Shown here: positions 1-6,330 of the stretch, one piece after another | Numbering within the stretch: the first letter of the stretch is position 1 | Layout of the letters: every line of letters starts with the position of its first letter | Origin: Chloroflexota bacterium | GTDB taxonomy: Bacteria; Chloroflexota; Limnocylindria; Limnocylindrales; CSP1-4 | Length of the DNA stretch: 7,827 bases | Reading direction: 5' to 3' | NCBI GenBank assembly: GCA_005881055.1 | Contig: VBHW01000004.1 | Location: 7,575 to 15,401, forward strand | Position numbers and translations under genes: made by a program | The notes under the pieces: generated by a model | Database searches by the model: none | Told to the model about the DNA's origin: nothing | Seen by the model: the letters and a program-made list of their open reading frames with translations, nothing else

Positions 1-150
1 GGCCTGGACGCGGCTGAAGTCGCCCGCCTTCATCTCCTCGGCGAGGCGCGCCCGACCGGTCGGGTTGATCCGCTCGCCGATGACGACGAACGGGCGGTCG
101 AAGCCGATGACGACCTCGCGCGTCGCGGAGCTGACCACGGTGCGGGTCAC
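1..150 (-). CDS. Methyltetrahydrofolate:corrinoid methyltransferase, N-terminal part (runs off left edge)
   Basis: Only the first 50 codons are present. They begin with GTG at 150, and the 3' part lies beyond base 1. The visible protein carries the segment VVIGERINPTGR at about residues 22-33, followed by an Ala/Glu-rich helix and GDFSRVQA. This is the characteristic opening of the pterin-binding TIM barrel shared by AcsE/MeTr, the N-terminal half of MetH, and the MtgA/MtvA-type enzymes that move a methyl group between a corrinoid protein and tetrahydrofolate. The GTG overlaps the stop of the preceding small gene as GTGA, so the two are probably translationally coupled. The corrinoid protein three genes upstream is the expected partner: the enzyme would accept its methyl group to form 5-methyl-THF. 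The family call is strong. The direction of transfer and the substrate are inferred from context. Confidence 0.85.
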   Translation of the reverse strand, partial: MTRTVVSSATREVVIGFDRPFVVIGERINPTGRARLAEEMKAGDFSRVQA

Positions 151-464
151 GTCGCCGCCGCCTTCTCGGGCTCCAGCCCGCCCGCGGCGATGAGCCGGGC
201 GAGCCGGTCGCGGGTGAATTCCTCCTCGAGGCGGCGCGCCTCGGCCTCCGCCTCGGCCGTGAGGTCGTCGCCGCAGCGGCGCTGCTCGCGGCGCCACTCG
301 CCGATGTAGTCGCTCGCCGACTTCTTGCCGGCGCGCATGGCCGCCCGATCGATCGCGACCTGGAAGCGCGGGTGGAGGACGACCTTGTGCGCCGTCCGCC
401 CCTGCCGTGCGAGGACCTGGGCGGGGATGTCGCGCCAGTAGATCGTGATGAGCGTGCCGGGCAT
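147..464 (-). CDS. Small 'virulence factor' family protein (function unknown)
   Basis: This is a 105-residue soluble protein with no signal peptide or membrane segment. It opens with LITIYWRDIPAQVLARQG (residues 5-22), which resembles the small conserved domain deposited under the name 'Virulence factor' (Pfam Virulence_fact). That name comes from old screens and says nothing reliable about function. The middle (about 25-65) is basic with scattered aromatics (FQVAID, SDYIGEWRRE). The C-terminal third (about 68-95) is a charged, Ala/Glu/Arg-rich, probably helical segment. There is one cysteine, C64. ATG at 464 lies one base after the DUF1638 stop, with GGAG nine bases upstream, and the stop overlaps the next start. 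Its position between DUF1638 and the methyl-THF methyltransferase makes a role in corrinoid methyl transfer far likelier than virulence. The biochemical activity is unknown. Confidence 0.8.
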   Translation of the reverse strand: MPGTLITIYWRDIPAQVLARQGRTAHKVVLHPRFQVAIDRAAMRAGKKSASDYIGEWRREQRRCGDDLTAEAEAEARRLEEEFTRDRLARLIAAGGLEPEKAAAT

Positions 465-465
465 G

Positions 466-1164
466 TCAGGCGGCTCCGGCCGGCGGTTGCGCCGTGGGGC
501 GGGCCCTCGACCGTGCCGGCTCGGCCGTGACGTATGCCGGCAGCTCGGCCGCGAGGCGCGCGATGGGGGCTGCGAGGTCGCCGTGGCCGGTCGGCACGTG
601 GCGGAAGGCGAGCCCGAGCGTGCGCGCGGCGCGCCGCGCGGCGGCGAGGAGCTCGGGATCCTGGCGCTGGGACAGGAAGACGAGGCGGCGGTAGTTCGCG
701 AAGTACATCGTCAGCAGCTCGGGGTGGCGGTCGATCCCCAGCCCACGGATGACGAGCCGCTCGAAGTTCCGTGCGAGGAAGTCCGTGAGATAGAACGTGC
801 CGGGCTCCTCGTCGGCGAGGCGGGCGAACTCGGACGCGCCGGCGAACACTTCGTAGCAATGCGCGCCGGGCAGCCGCTCGACGCCCTCGCGCTCGAGGAC
901 CCGGTCGAGGAGGCCGCCCGTGCCGCAGTCGGCGTAGGCGACGAAGATCCGCGCGTGGCGACCGCGGGCGGCACGGATCAGGCGCTCGACCGCGGCGGGG
1001 ATTTCCGACGGGCGGTTGTGCAGGCTCGGCGGCAGGCAGCGAACGTCGACGTGGGCGAGCCGGTTGACCCGGACGAGGTCGACGAGCTCGCGGGCGATCG
1101 CGCCACAGCCGATGACGAGGGTCCGTGGTCGTGAGACGGCGGGGGTGTCCGGCCGCGCCGGCAC
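466..1164 (-). CDS. DUF1638 family protein
   Basis: The 232-residue cytosolic protein matches the DUF1638 pattern. It has an N-terminal beta-strand with TLVIGCGAIARE (about 15-26), then LPPSLHNRPSEIP (about 44-56), VAYADCGTGG (75-84), RLPGAHCYEVFAG (97-109) and FYLTDFLARNFERLV (124-138). C20, C80 and C103, with H49 and H102, lie in these conserved blocks and could bind a metal or react as thiols. No activity is established for the family, to my knowledge, but it recurs with corrinoid-dependent methylamine/betaine methyltransferases. I chose GTG at 1164 because GAGG sits eight bases upstream and overlaps the corrinoid gene's stop. An in-frame GTG at 1191 would give 241 residues and a 17-base overlap but has a weaker GAAG site. 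The last 20 residues are Pro/Ala-rich and probably disordered. Confidence 0.85.
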   Translation of the reverse strand: MPARPDTPAVSRPRTLVIGCGAIARELVDLVRVNRLAHVDVRCLPPSLHNRPSEIPAAVERLIRAARGRHARIFVAYADCGTGGLLDRVLEREGVERLPGAHCYEVFAGASEFARLADEEPGTFYLTDFLARNFERLVIRGLGIDRHPELLTMYFANYRRLVFLSQRQDPELLAAARRAARTLGLAFRHVPTGHGDLAAPIARLAAELPAYVTAEPARSRARPTAQPPAGAA

Positions 1165-1174
1165 GACGGGCGCC

Positions 1175-1876
1175 TCAGGCTGCGCTGGCACGGCGCTGCT
1201 TCACGAGCGTCTTGGCGGTCTCGGCGGCGACGGCGGCGTCCCGGCAGTACGCGTCGGCCCCGATCGCCTGGCCGAACTCCTCGTTCAGGGGTGCCCCGCC
1301 GACGAGGACGATGTAGTCGTCGCGGATCCCACGCTGCTTGAGGGTCTCGATGACGACCTTCATGTAGGGCATCGTCGTCGTGAGGAGTGCGGACATGCCG
1401 AGGATGTCGGGGTGGTGCTCGTCGAGCGCGGCGAGGAACTTGTCGGCGTCGGTGTTGATGCCGAGGTCGAACACCTCGAAGCCGGCGCCCTCGAGCATCA
1501 TCGCCACGAGGTTCTTGCCGATGTCGTGGATGTCGCCCTTGACCGTTCCGATGACGACGCGGCCGATCGGCTGGGCGCCGGTCTCGGCGAGGATCGGGCG
1601 GAGGATCGCCATGCCGGCCTTCATCGCGTTCGCGGCGAGGAGGACCTCCGGCACGAACAGGATGCCGTCGCGGAAGTCGATGCCGACGATGCGCATCCCC
1701 TCGACGAGGGCGTCGTTGAGCACGCGATCCGCGGACCAGCCGCGGCCGAGGAGGATGTTCGTGCCGGCCGTGATCTCGTCGGCGAGACCGTCGTACAGGT
1801 CGTTGTGCATCTGCTCGACGAGCTCGTCGTCGGACAGCGCCGCGAGGTCGATCTCCTCCAGCTCGTCCTGGGTCAT
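1175..1876 (-). CDS. Corrinoid (cobalamin-binding) protein of the MttC/MtgC type
   Basis: The 233-residue protein is a methyl carrier. Its bound corrinoid accepts a methyl group from a substrate methyltransferase and passes it to a second methyltransferase. Residues about 10-100 form the helical B12-binding cap domain, beginning LSDDELVEQMHNDLYDGL. Residues about 104-225 form the Rossmann-like B12 domain. It carries the base-off signature GDIHDIG at 114-120 (cobalt-ligating H117), then SALLTTTM (162-169) and VGGAP (192-196), matching DxHxxG...SxL...GG. I chose ATG at 1876 because AAGGAAG precedes it at a good distance and family members start at this point. A GTG at 1942 in the same frame would add 22 residues of low-quality sequence. 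It heads the operon with DUF1638, the small 'virulence factor' protein and the methyl-THF methyltransferase. The substrate is not visible; glycine betaine or another methylated amine is inferred from the adjacent sarcosine oxidase. Confidence 0.92.
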   Translation of the reverse strand: MTQDELEEIDLAALSDDELVEQMHNDLYDGLADEITAGTNILLGRGWSADRVLNDALVEGMRIVGIDFRDGILFVPEVLLAANAMKAGMAILRPILAETGAQPIGRVVIGTVKGDIHDIGKNLVAMMLEGAGFEVFDLGINTDADKFLAALDEHHPDILGMSALLTTTMPYMKVVIETLKQRGIRDDYIVLVGGAPLNEEFGQAIGADAYCRDAAVAAETAKTLVKQRRASAA

Positions 1877-1943
1877 CGCCCCGACTTCCTTGGCACGTGC
1901 CGTGACCTCGTCATCCTGTCGTTGTTGCTCATCGTGCAACACG

Positions 1944-1953
1944 CATCGCGATG
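1944..1953. promoter_or_regulatory. Palindrome CATCGCGATG, possible operator
   Basis: A perfect 10-base palindrome lies 14-23 bases downstream of the predicted -10 box of the corrinoid operon, close to the expected transcription start (about 1960). That position would suit a repressor site or a 5' leader structure. A short palindrome can occur by chance in GC-rich DNA, so the call is weak. Confidence 0.25.
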
Positions 1954-1966
1954 AGAAACACCAAGC

Positions 1967-1995
1967 ATGCTAGCCGAGTGTCGGAGCGATGTCCA
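1967..1995 (-). promoter_or_regulatory. Predicted sigma70-type promoter of the corrinoid operon
   Basis: Read on the minus strand, TGGACA (1995-1990, five of six matches to TTGACA) is followed by a 17-base spacer and then TAGCAT (1972-1967, four of six matches to TATAAT, including the key first A and last T). Transcription would begin near 1960 and give a leader of roughly 85 bases before the corrinoid gene's ATG at 1876. This supports the view that the corrinoid operon is transcribed on its own, not by read-through from soxG. Confidence 0.5.
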
Positions 1996-2032
1996 TAGGC
2001 CGGACGACCCGCCCGTGCCGCACTCCGTTCAT

Positions 2033-2069
2033 GCACGGGGCGACTGCGGGAGAGTCGCGCGACCCGTGC
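2033..2069. repeat. Long bulged inverted repeat (13 base pairs)
   Basis: GCACGGG (2033-2039) pairs with CCCGTGC (2063-2069). Directly inside it GCGACT (2040-2045) pairs with AGTCGC (2053-2058), around a 7-base loop with a 4-base bulge (2059-2062) on one side. No T-run follows on either strand, so it is not a standard terminator. It sits about 75-110 bases upstream of the predicted corrinoid-operon start and upstream of the lipoprotein gene. It could be a regulator site or a leader RNA fold. Confidence 0.45.
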
Positions 2070-2097
2070 GCACGCACGATCGTGGGCCTCCAAGCCT

Positions 2098-2124
2098 CCA
2101 GACATGCGCCCAGTACATGTCTGG
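2098..2124. repeat. Perfect 9-base inverted repeat with 9-base spacer
   Basis: CCAGACATG (2098-2106) and CATGTCTGG (2116-2124) are exact reverse complements separated by nine bases, an 18-base spacing between half-site centres, or a little under two helical turns. Such geometry suits a dimeric DNA-binding regulator acting on either divergent gene. As RNA it would form a 9-base-pair hairpin, but no T-run follows, so termination is unlikely. Confidence 0.45.
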
Positions 2125-2256
2125 CGGCGATTCGGGCCCGATCAGCGGACGCCGAGTCGCTACCTGACTATCTGGAGCTGTGGGCCGCCGGGTCACCCCG
2201 GACGAGGTCGACGCGGCAGCCGGAACCGCTCCGGAGGTGCAGGTGTAGGGTGTTCG

Positions 2257-2838
2257 ATGAGGACACCGGCGGTCGTTCTCCTGCTCGCCCTGACGCTCGC
2301 GGCATGCTCGCCGTCGACGCCTCCCAGCCCCGGTTCAGCGGCTGCGGCATCGCCGGTCCAGACCGGCCCGACCCCGTCTCCCACCTCGACGGTCGCTCCG
2401 AGCACCGCGCCTACGGCCACGGCGTCCCCGCTCACCCTGGCCGACGCGAAGAGCTGCCCCGCGACGAAGCCAGTCAAGGCTCCGGCCGACATCGGCGACC
2501 TGCTCTTCGGATACACCTCTGCGTTCGGCAACTCCGACCTCTGGGTCGGAGGGCTGGGCGAGAACGGCATGATCCTCGCCGATTCCCGGATGCTCGAGAG
2601 CGATGGATCGATCGGCTGGAAGTTCGGCTGGTGGCGGATCGCTCCCGGAACGCTGACGATCACGGGACGCCGGCTCGATGCCCCAGCGCCGCCGGCCCGC
2701 GCGTCCGTCCCCGAGGGCTACGGGCCGGAAGGCTTCCAGGCGAGCGGCGTCTCGTTTCCGACCGAGGGCTGCTGGGAGATCACCGGGTCGGTGGGCGGCT
2801 CGACGCTGACCTTCGTCACGTTCGTCCTTCGGACCTGA
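2257..2838 (+). CDS. Small secreted lipoprotein of unknown function
   Basis: The 193-residue protein opens with a short charged start (MRT), a hydrophobic stretch (about 4-16) and the lipobox LAAC. C17 is the predicted lipidation site, so it should be anchored on the outer face of the membrane. Residues about 18-58 form a Pro/Ser/Thr/Ala-rich linker. The globular part (about 59-193) has beta-rich segments such as NSDLWVGGL, GWKFGWWRIAPGTL and GYGPEGFQASGVSFPTEGCWEITGSV. Its only two cysteines besides C17 are C67 and C172, near the two ends of the domain, and they could form a disulfide. I do not recognise a functional family. ATG at 2257 is chosen because it creates the lipobox and has AGGG six bases upstream. 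An upstream in-frame ATG at 2104 adds 51 arginine-rich residues that would spoil the signal. It is the only plus-strand gene, and its 3' end overlaps soxG tail to tail. Confidence 0.8.
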   Translation: MRTPAVVLLLALTLAACSPSTPPSPGSAAAASPVQTGPTPSPTSTVAPSTAPTATASPLTLADAKSCPATKPVKAPADIGDLLFGYTSAFGNSDLWVGGLGENGMILADSRMLESDGSIGWKFGWWRIAPGTLTITGRRLDAPAPPARASVPEGYGPEGFQASGVSFPTEGCWEITGSVGGSTLTFVTFVLRT

Positions 2839-3472
2839 CCGCCGTCTCGAGGTCGTCGAGCCCTTCCAGGCCGTCGAGCGCGTCGAGGAGCCACCGGGCG
2901 AGGTAGGTCGCAAACGAGGGGCGGACGAGGATCCGGTAGCAGGGCTCGTCCGAGGTCTGGTGGAGGATGACGGCCGCCCGCGCGAGAGCAGTCTGCGCGC
3001 AGCGACCCGGTCCGAACGCGCGTAGGTGGAGGTCGACGGAGCACGCGGCGGCGAGAAGCTCGCGGGCCGCGGGCCCACGGACCTCGATCGTCGTCCGGTT
3101 CGCCGAGACGTCGACGACCGACCCGACGGCGTCGCCGAGCGCCTCGCGAAGCCGCGCCTCCAGCGCACCCTCCGCATCCGGTGAACCGACGATCAGCCAC
3201 TCGTCGGGACCGAGCCAGAGAACGGCGAGGTCCCCCAGGGTGGCGACGGTGTTCGGCTCGATCGGCAGGGCCGTGCCCAGCGCCCCGCCCAGGGCCGCCT
3301 CGACGCGCCGCATGACCGACGAGTCGCTCGGGTCGCACCGGAGGTCGACCTGGGCGAGGAACGGCAGCTCCCGCAGGGCAACCGCGCCGGCCGTCGACGG
3401 CGCCGCGGACGCGAGCGCGTCGCCGAGCGACTCCAGGGGCGAGTGCCGCACCGCGGGAGAGGCCGTCATCAC
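2816..3472 (-). CDS. soxG: Sarcosine oxidase gamma subunit
   Basis: The 218-residue protein is the gamma subunit of heterotetrameric sarcosine oxidase. It has the aminomethyltransferase-like fold and binds the alpha subunit, but no cofactor of its own is known. Family landmarks are WLGPDEWLIVG (86-96), VVDVSANRTTIEVRGP (119-134), ARELLAAACSVDLHL (136-150) and FGPGRCAQTALARAAVILHQ (153-172). Length is normal for the family. GTG at 3472 overlaps the soxA stop as GTGA. ATG one codon later at 3469 is an equally possible start and would share one base with that stop. It is the last gene of the soxBDAG operon. No terminator is visible after it: the last 23 bases lie inside the 3' end of the convergent lipoprotein gene. 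Confidence 0.92.
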   Translation of the reverse strand: MMTASPAVRHSPLESLGDALASAAPSTAGAVALRELPFLAQVDLRCDPSDSSVMRRVEAALGGALGTALPIEPNTVATLGDLAVLWLGPDEWLIVGSPDAEGALEARLREALGDAVGSVVDVSANRTTIEVRGPAARELLAAACSVDLHLRAFGPGRCAQTALARAAVILHQTSDEPCYRILVRPSFATYLARWLLDALDGLEGLDDLETAVRSEGRT

Positions 3473-6330
3473 CCGTCACCGTCGCGCCGGAGGTTGTCCG
3501 GGTCGTAGAGCACGGATGGGGCGATCGTCGCGGCGATCGTCCGATCGACGAGCGGAGCATGCACGACCTCGCCCACCCGTTCGCGCCCTCGCCGAACGAG
3601 CCCGAGCGCGAACGTCCGCCCGACCGCGGCGCTTCGATAGCTCGATGTGACATGGCCGACCATCCGCATCGGGAGGGGCCCGTCCGGGTCGTCGACGAGC
3701 TGGGCGCCCTCCGGCAGGAGATCGTCCGGCTCGAGCGGCAGGAGGCCGACGAGCTGCTTCCGATCCGGCCGGCCCGTGTCCGGCCGGCGGTGGGAGCGCC
3801 GGCCGATGAAGTCGCCCTTCGTCTTCGAGACGATCCAGTCCATGCCCAGGTCCTGGGGCGTCACCGTCCCGTCCGTCTCCTGGCCGACGATCGGGTAGCC
3901 CTTCTCGGCCCGGAGCACGTGCATCGTCTCGGTGCCGTAGGGCGTGATCCCGGACGGGGCGCCGGCCTCGATGACCGCCTCCCACATCGCGAGGCCGTGC
4001 CACGTCGGGACGTTGATCTCGTACGCGAGCTCCCCGGAGAAGCTGATTCGGAACACGCGCGCACGCAGGCCCGCCACTTCGGCGCCGCGCCACGTCATGA
4101 ACGGGAAGTCCTCGGGCGCGAGCGCCAGGTCGGGGGCGAGCGCCCGGAGGACGTCCCGCGAGCGCGGGCCCACGACCGCGATCGTCGCCCACTGTTCCGT
4201 GACCGACGTCGTCCGCACGCGGAGCGTCGGCCACTCCGTCTGGAGCCATTCCTCGAGGTGGTCGAGGACGGGCGCCGCGTTGCCGGTCGTCGTCGTCATG
4301 AGGAACCGATCCTCGGCGAGGCGGCTCGTCACGCCGTCGTCGAAGACCATCCCGTCCGGGCGGCACATGACCCCGTAGCGGCACGAGCCGACCGGCAGCT
4401 TCGCGAAGGCGTTCGTGTAGACACGGTTGAGGAACTCGCCCGCGTCGGGCCCCTGCAGGTCGATCTTGCCGAGGGTCGACGCGTCCATGACCGCGACGCC
4501 ATGCCGCGCGGCGGCGCACTCCCGGAGGACGGATTCCTCCATCGACTCGCCGGGCAGCGGGTAGTAGCGCGCCCGCTTCCACTGGCCGACGTCCTCGAAG
4601 ACCGCGCCACGGGCGACGTGCCAGGGATGGATCGCCGTCGTCCTTACCGGATCGTGGAGCTCGCCCCGATCGCGGCCCGCGAGGAGGGCGAACGAGACCG
4701 GGACATACGGCGGGCGGTACGTCGTGAGACCGGCCTCGCCGACCGGCCGGCCCATGAGGCTCGCGGCGATCGCGGACCCGAGCACGCCCGAGGTCTTGCC
4801 CTGGTCGCTCGCCGTACCGACCGTCGTGAACCGCTTGACGTGCTCCATCGAGCGCAGGCCCGCGCCCACCGCCCGGGAGAGGTCGGCCACCGTGGCGTCG
4901 CGCTCGAGGTCGACGAAGTGGGTGGACCCCTCGGCGTCGGGGTCGGGCGCGGGCACGAGCCACAGCGGGGCGATCGACCCGGGTGCGACATCTGGGTCCG
5001 CGGGGAGTAACGGCGTATCGACGCTCGGGGCTCGCGGCGCCTTCCCATCCCCGAACCCTGCCGCACGCGCTGCCGCGGCGCCGGCCGCGAGCCCTTCGGC
5101 GATCCCCTCCGCGAGCCCGAACGTGCCGTGGCACGCGCCGGCCGTCTGCACGCCGCGGACGGTCGCGCCCGGGACGAAGCACGCGAGGCGTTCGTCGTAG
5201 CGGAGGGTGCCGCGCGCCTGGCTGTACAGGTGGACCGCAGGGTTCCAGCCGCCGGCGACGGCCAGGAGGTCGCACTCGACATCCCTCGGATGGCCCGTCG
5301 GGCGACCGTCGGCGTCGATGGCCATGATCGTGACGCCGGTCAGCGTCGGCTCGCCGGCCGTGCCGACGACCGCGACGTCCATCCGCGCGTCGACGACCGT
5401 GGCGACCTCGACGCCCGCCTCCGCAAGCTCGCCAGCGCAGGCGATCCCGCTGTCGTTCGTCGTGAAGACGACCGCCCGCTGCCCCGGGCGGACCGCGAAC
5501 CTCCCCACGTACGTCCGGACCGCGCCCGCGAGCATGATCCCCGGTCGGTCGTTGTCGGCGAACGCGATCGGCCGCTCGTGCGCCCCGGTCGCGAGGACGA
5601 CCTCCCGGGCTCGGACGTGCCACAGGCGCCCGTCGGCAACGCCCCGGCGTTCCGAGACGAGGACGTAGTTGTGGTCGAAGTGACCGACGGCGGTCGCGCG
5701 CGTGAGGATCCGCACCTCCGGGAGCGCGCGCAGTTGCCCGACGACGCCGGAGGCCCACGCCATCGCCGGCCCGCCGGCGATGCGATCGCCGCCGTCGTCG
5801 GGCATGGCGAGGAGCGTGCCGCCGAGCTCCGGGCCCTCGTCGACGAGGATCACCCGGGCGCCCGTCCGACCCGCAGCCAGCGCCGCGCCGAGCCCGGCCG
5901 GCCCGCCCCCGACGACGAGGACGTCGCAGTGGGCGTGGCGCTTGTCGAACACAGCGGCCTCGCCGTTCGCCCCGCCGGCGGCCTCTCCTCCCGCGACGAG
6001 TCGGCCCACCCCCCTCAACGGCCGCGCCCGGAGCCCCTCGACGAGCTCGACCTGGGTGGCTCGGAGCATCGGATCCGAGGCACCGCCCGGCCACGTCACC
6101 TCGACGAGCGCGTTGGGCTCCTCGGCGCCCGCGGCGACGATCCCCCGCGGCCGCCCGCGGTAGATGCTCCGCCCGACGACACGGACCCCGTTCGCGAGCA
6201 AAGCCGAGGCGAGCGTGTCGCCGCGGAAGCCGGAGTAGTCGTTCCCGTCGAACGAGAAGCCGATCGGCGAGGATCGGTCGATCCGCCCGCCGGTCGGGAG
6301 CCGCCGGGACGTCGCCGGGATGGCCGTCAC
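3469..6330 (-). CDS. soxA: Sarcosine oxidase alpha subunit
   Basis: The 953-residue protein is the large subunit of heterotetrameric sarcosine oxidase (sarcosine + THF + O2 to glycine + 5,10-methylene-THF + H2O2). Residues about 15-100 resemble the N-terminal ferredoxin-like domain (GFRGDTLASALLANG) but contain no cysteine, as expected for a domain that holds no iron-sulfur cluster. Residues about 133-430 are the NAD-binding Rossmann region, with VLVVGGGPAGLGAAL (GGGPAG at 141-146), VDEGPELGG (163-171) and LATGAHERP (246-254). MEHVKRFTTVGTASDQGKTSG (495-515) is a strongly conserved SoxA block. Residues about 590-945 form the folate-binding aminomethyltransferase domain (GVAVMDASTLGKIDLQGPDA at 611-630; FSGELAYEINVP at 764-775). 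GTG at 6330 overlaps the soxD stop as GTGA. Longer in-frame starts would lie wholly inside soxD and are rejected. Confidence 0.96.
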   Translation of the reverse strand: MTAIPATSRRLPTGGRIDRSSPIGFSFDGNDYSGFRGDTLASALLANGVRVVGRSIYRGRPRGIVAAGAEEPNALVEVTWPGGASDPMLRATQVELVEGLRARPLRGVGRLVAGGEAAGGANGEAAVFDKRHAHCDVLVVGGGPAGLGAALAAGRTGARVILVDEGPELGGTLLAMPDDGGDRIAGGPAMAWASGVVGQLRALPEVRILTRATAVGHFDHNYVLVSERRGVADGRLWHVRAREVVLATGAHERPIAFADNDRPGIMLAGAVRTYVGRFAVRPGQRAVVFTTNDSGIACAGELAEAGVEVATVVDARMDVAVVGTAGEPTLTGVTIMAIDADGRPTGHPRDVECDLLAVAGGWNPAVHLYSQARGTLRYDERLACFVPGATVRGVQTAGACHGTFGLAEGIAEGLAAGAAAARAAGFGDGKAPRAPSVDTPLLPADPDVAPGSIAPLWLVPAPDPDAEGSTHFVDLERDATVADLSRAVGAGLRSMEHVKRFTTVGTASDQGKTSGVLGSAIAASLMGRPVGEAGLTTYRPPYVPVSFALLAGRDRGELHDPVRTTAIHPWHVARGAVFEDVGQWKRARYYPLPGESMEESVLRECAAARHGVAVMDASTLGKIDLQGPDAGEFLNRVYTNAFAKLPVGSCRYGVMCRPDGMVFDDGVTSRLAEDRFLMTTTTGNAAPVLDHLEEWLQTEWPTLRVRTTSVTEQWATIAVVGPRSRDVLRALAPDLALAPEDFPFMTWRGAEVAGLRARVFRISFSGELAYEINVPTWHGLAMWEAVIEAGAPSGITPYGTETMHVLRAEKGYPIVGQETDGTVTPQDLGMDWIVSKTKGDFIGRRSHRRPDTGRPDRKQLVGLLPLEPDDLLPEGAQLVDDPDGPLPMRMVGHVTSSYRSAAVGRTFALGLVRRGRERVGEVVHAPLVDRTIAATIAPSVLYDPDNLRRDGDG

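Larger units (their letters stand above)
1877..2256. other. Divergent intergenic region, rich in inverted repeats
   Basis: These 380 bases separate the corrinoid operon (leftward) from the lipoprotein gene (rightward). I see no convincing gene, tRNA or CRISPR in them. They hold a sigma70-like promoter pointing left (1967-1995), a palindrome near its predicted start (1944-1953), a bulged long hairpin (2033-2069), two further short palindromes (2066-2073 and 2075-2084), a 9-base inverted repeat (2098-2124), a palindrome TCGGGCCCGA (2132-2141), and small hairpins CCGGG/CCCGG (2188-2201) and CCGGA/TCCGG (2220-2234) just before the lipoprotein ribosome binding site. Confidence 0.7.

Noticed and set aside
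1877..1942. Extended corrinoid protein starting at GTG 1942
   Set aside because: The added 22 residues are not typical of the family and the ribosome binding site AAGGAAG serves ATG 1876.
2046..2124. GGGAGAG motif on the plus strand suggesting a glycine riboswitch, attractive beside glycine/sarcosine genes
   Set aside because: The conserved second half of the aptamer (CCGAAGG and following core) is absent downstream, and the motif is simply part of the loop and stem of the hairpin at 2033-2069.
2098..2124. Inverted repeat as a rho-independent terminator
   Set aside because: Neither flank has a T-run, and the site lies between divergent genes where no transcript is expected to end.
2246..2251. 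TAGGGT as a -10 box for leaderless transcription of the lipoprotein gene
   Set aside because: It fits TAnnnT spacing near the ATG but there is no matching -35 element, and the same bases supply the AGGG ribosome binding site. The two readings cannot be told apart here.
1877..2256. Possible cobalamin riboswitch ahead of the corrinoid gene on the minus strand
   Set aside because: No B12 box or recognisable cobalamin aptamer core was found by eye on the minus strand. The predicted leader of about 85 bases is too short for one.
2104..2256. Extended lipoprotein starting at ATG 2104
   Set aside because: It would place 51 Arg/Gly-rich residues before the signal sequence, and the ATG itself is within the inverted repeat at 2098-2124.
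3559..5010. Plus-strand open frame of 483 codons opposite soxA
   Set aside because: It is a shadow of soxA with arginine- and histidine-rich random composition.
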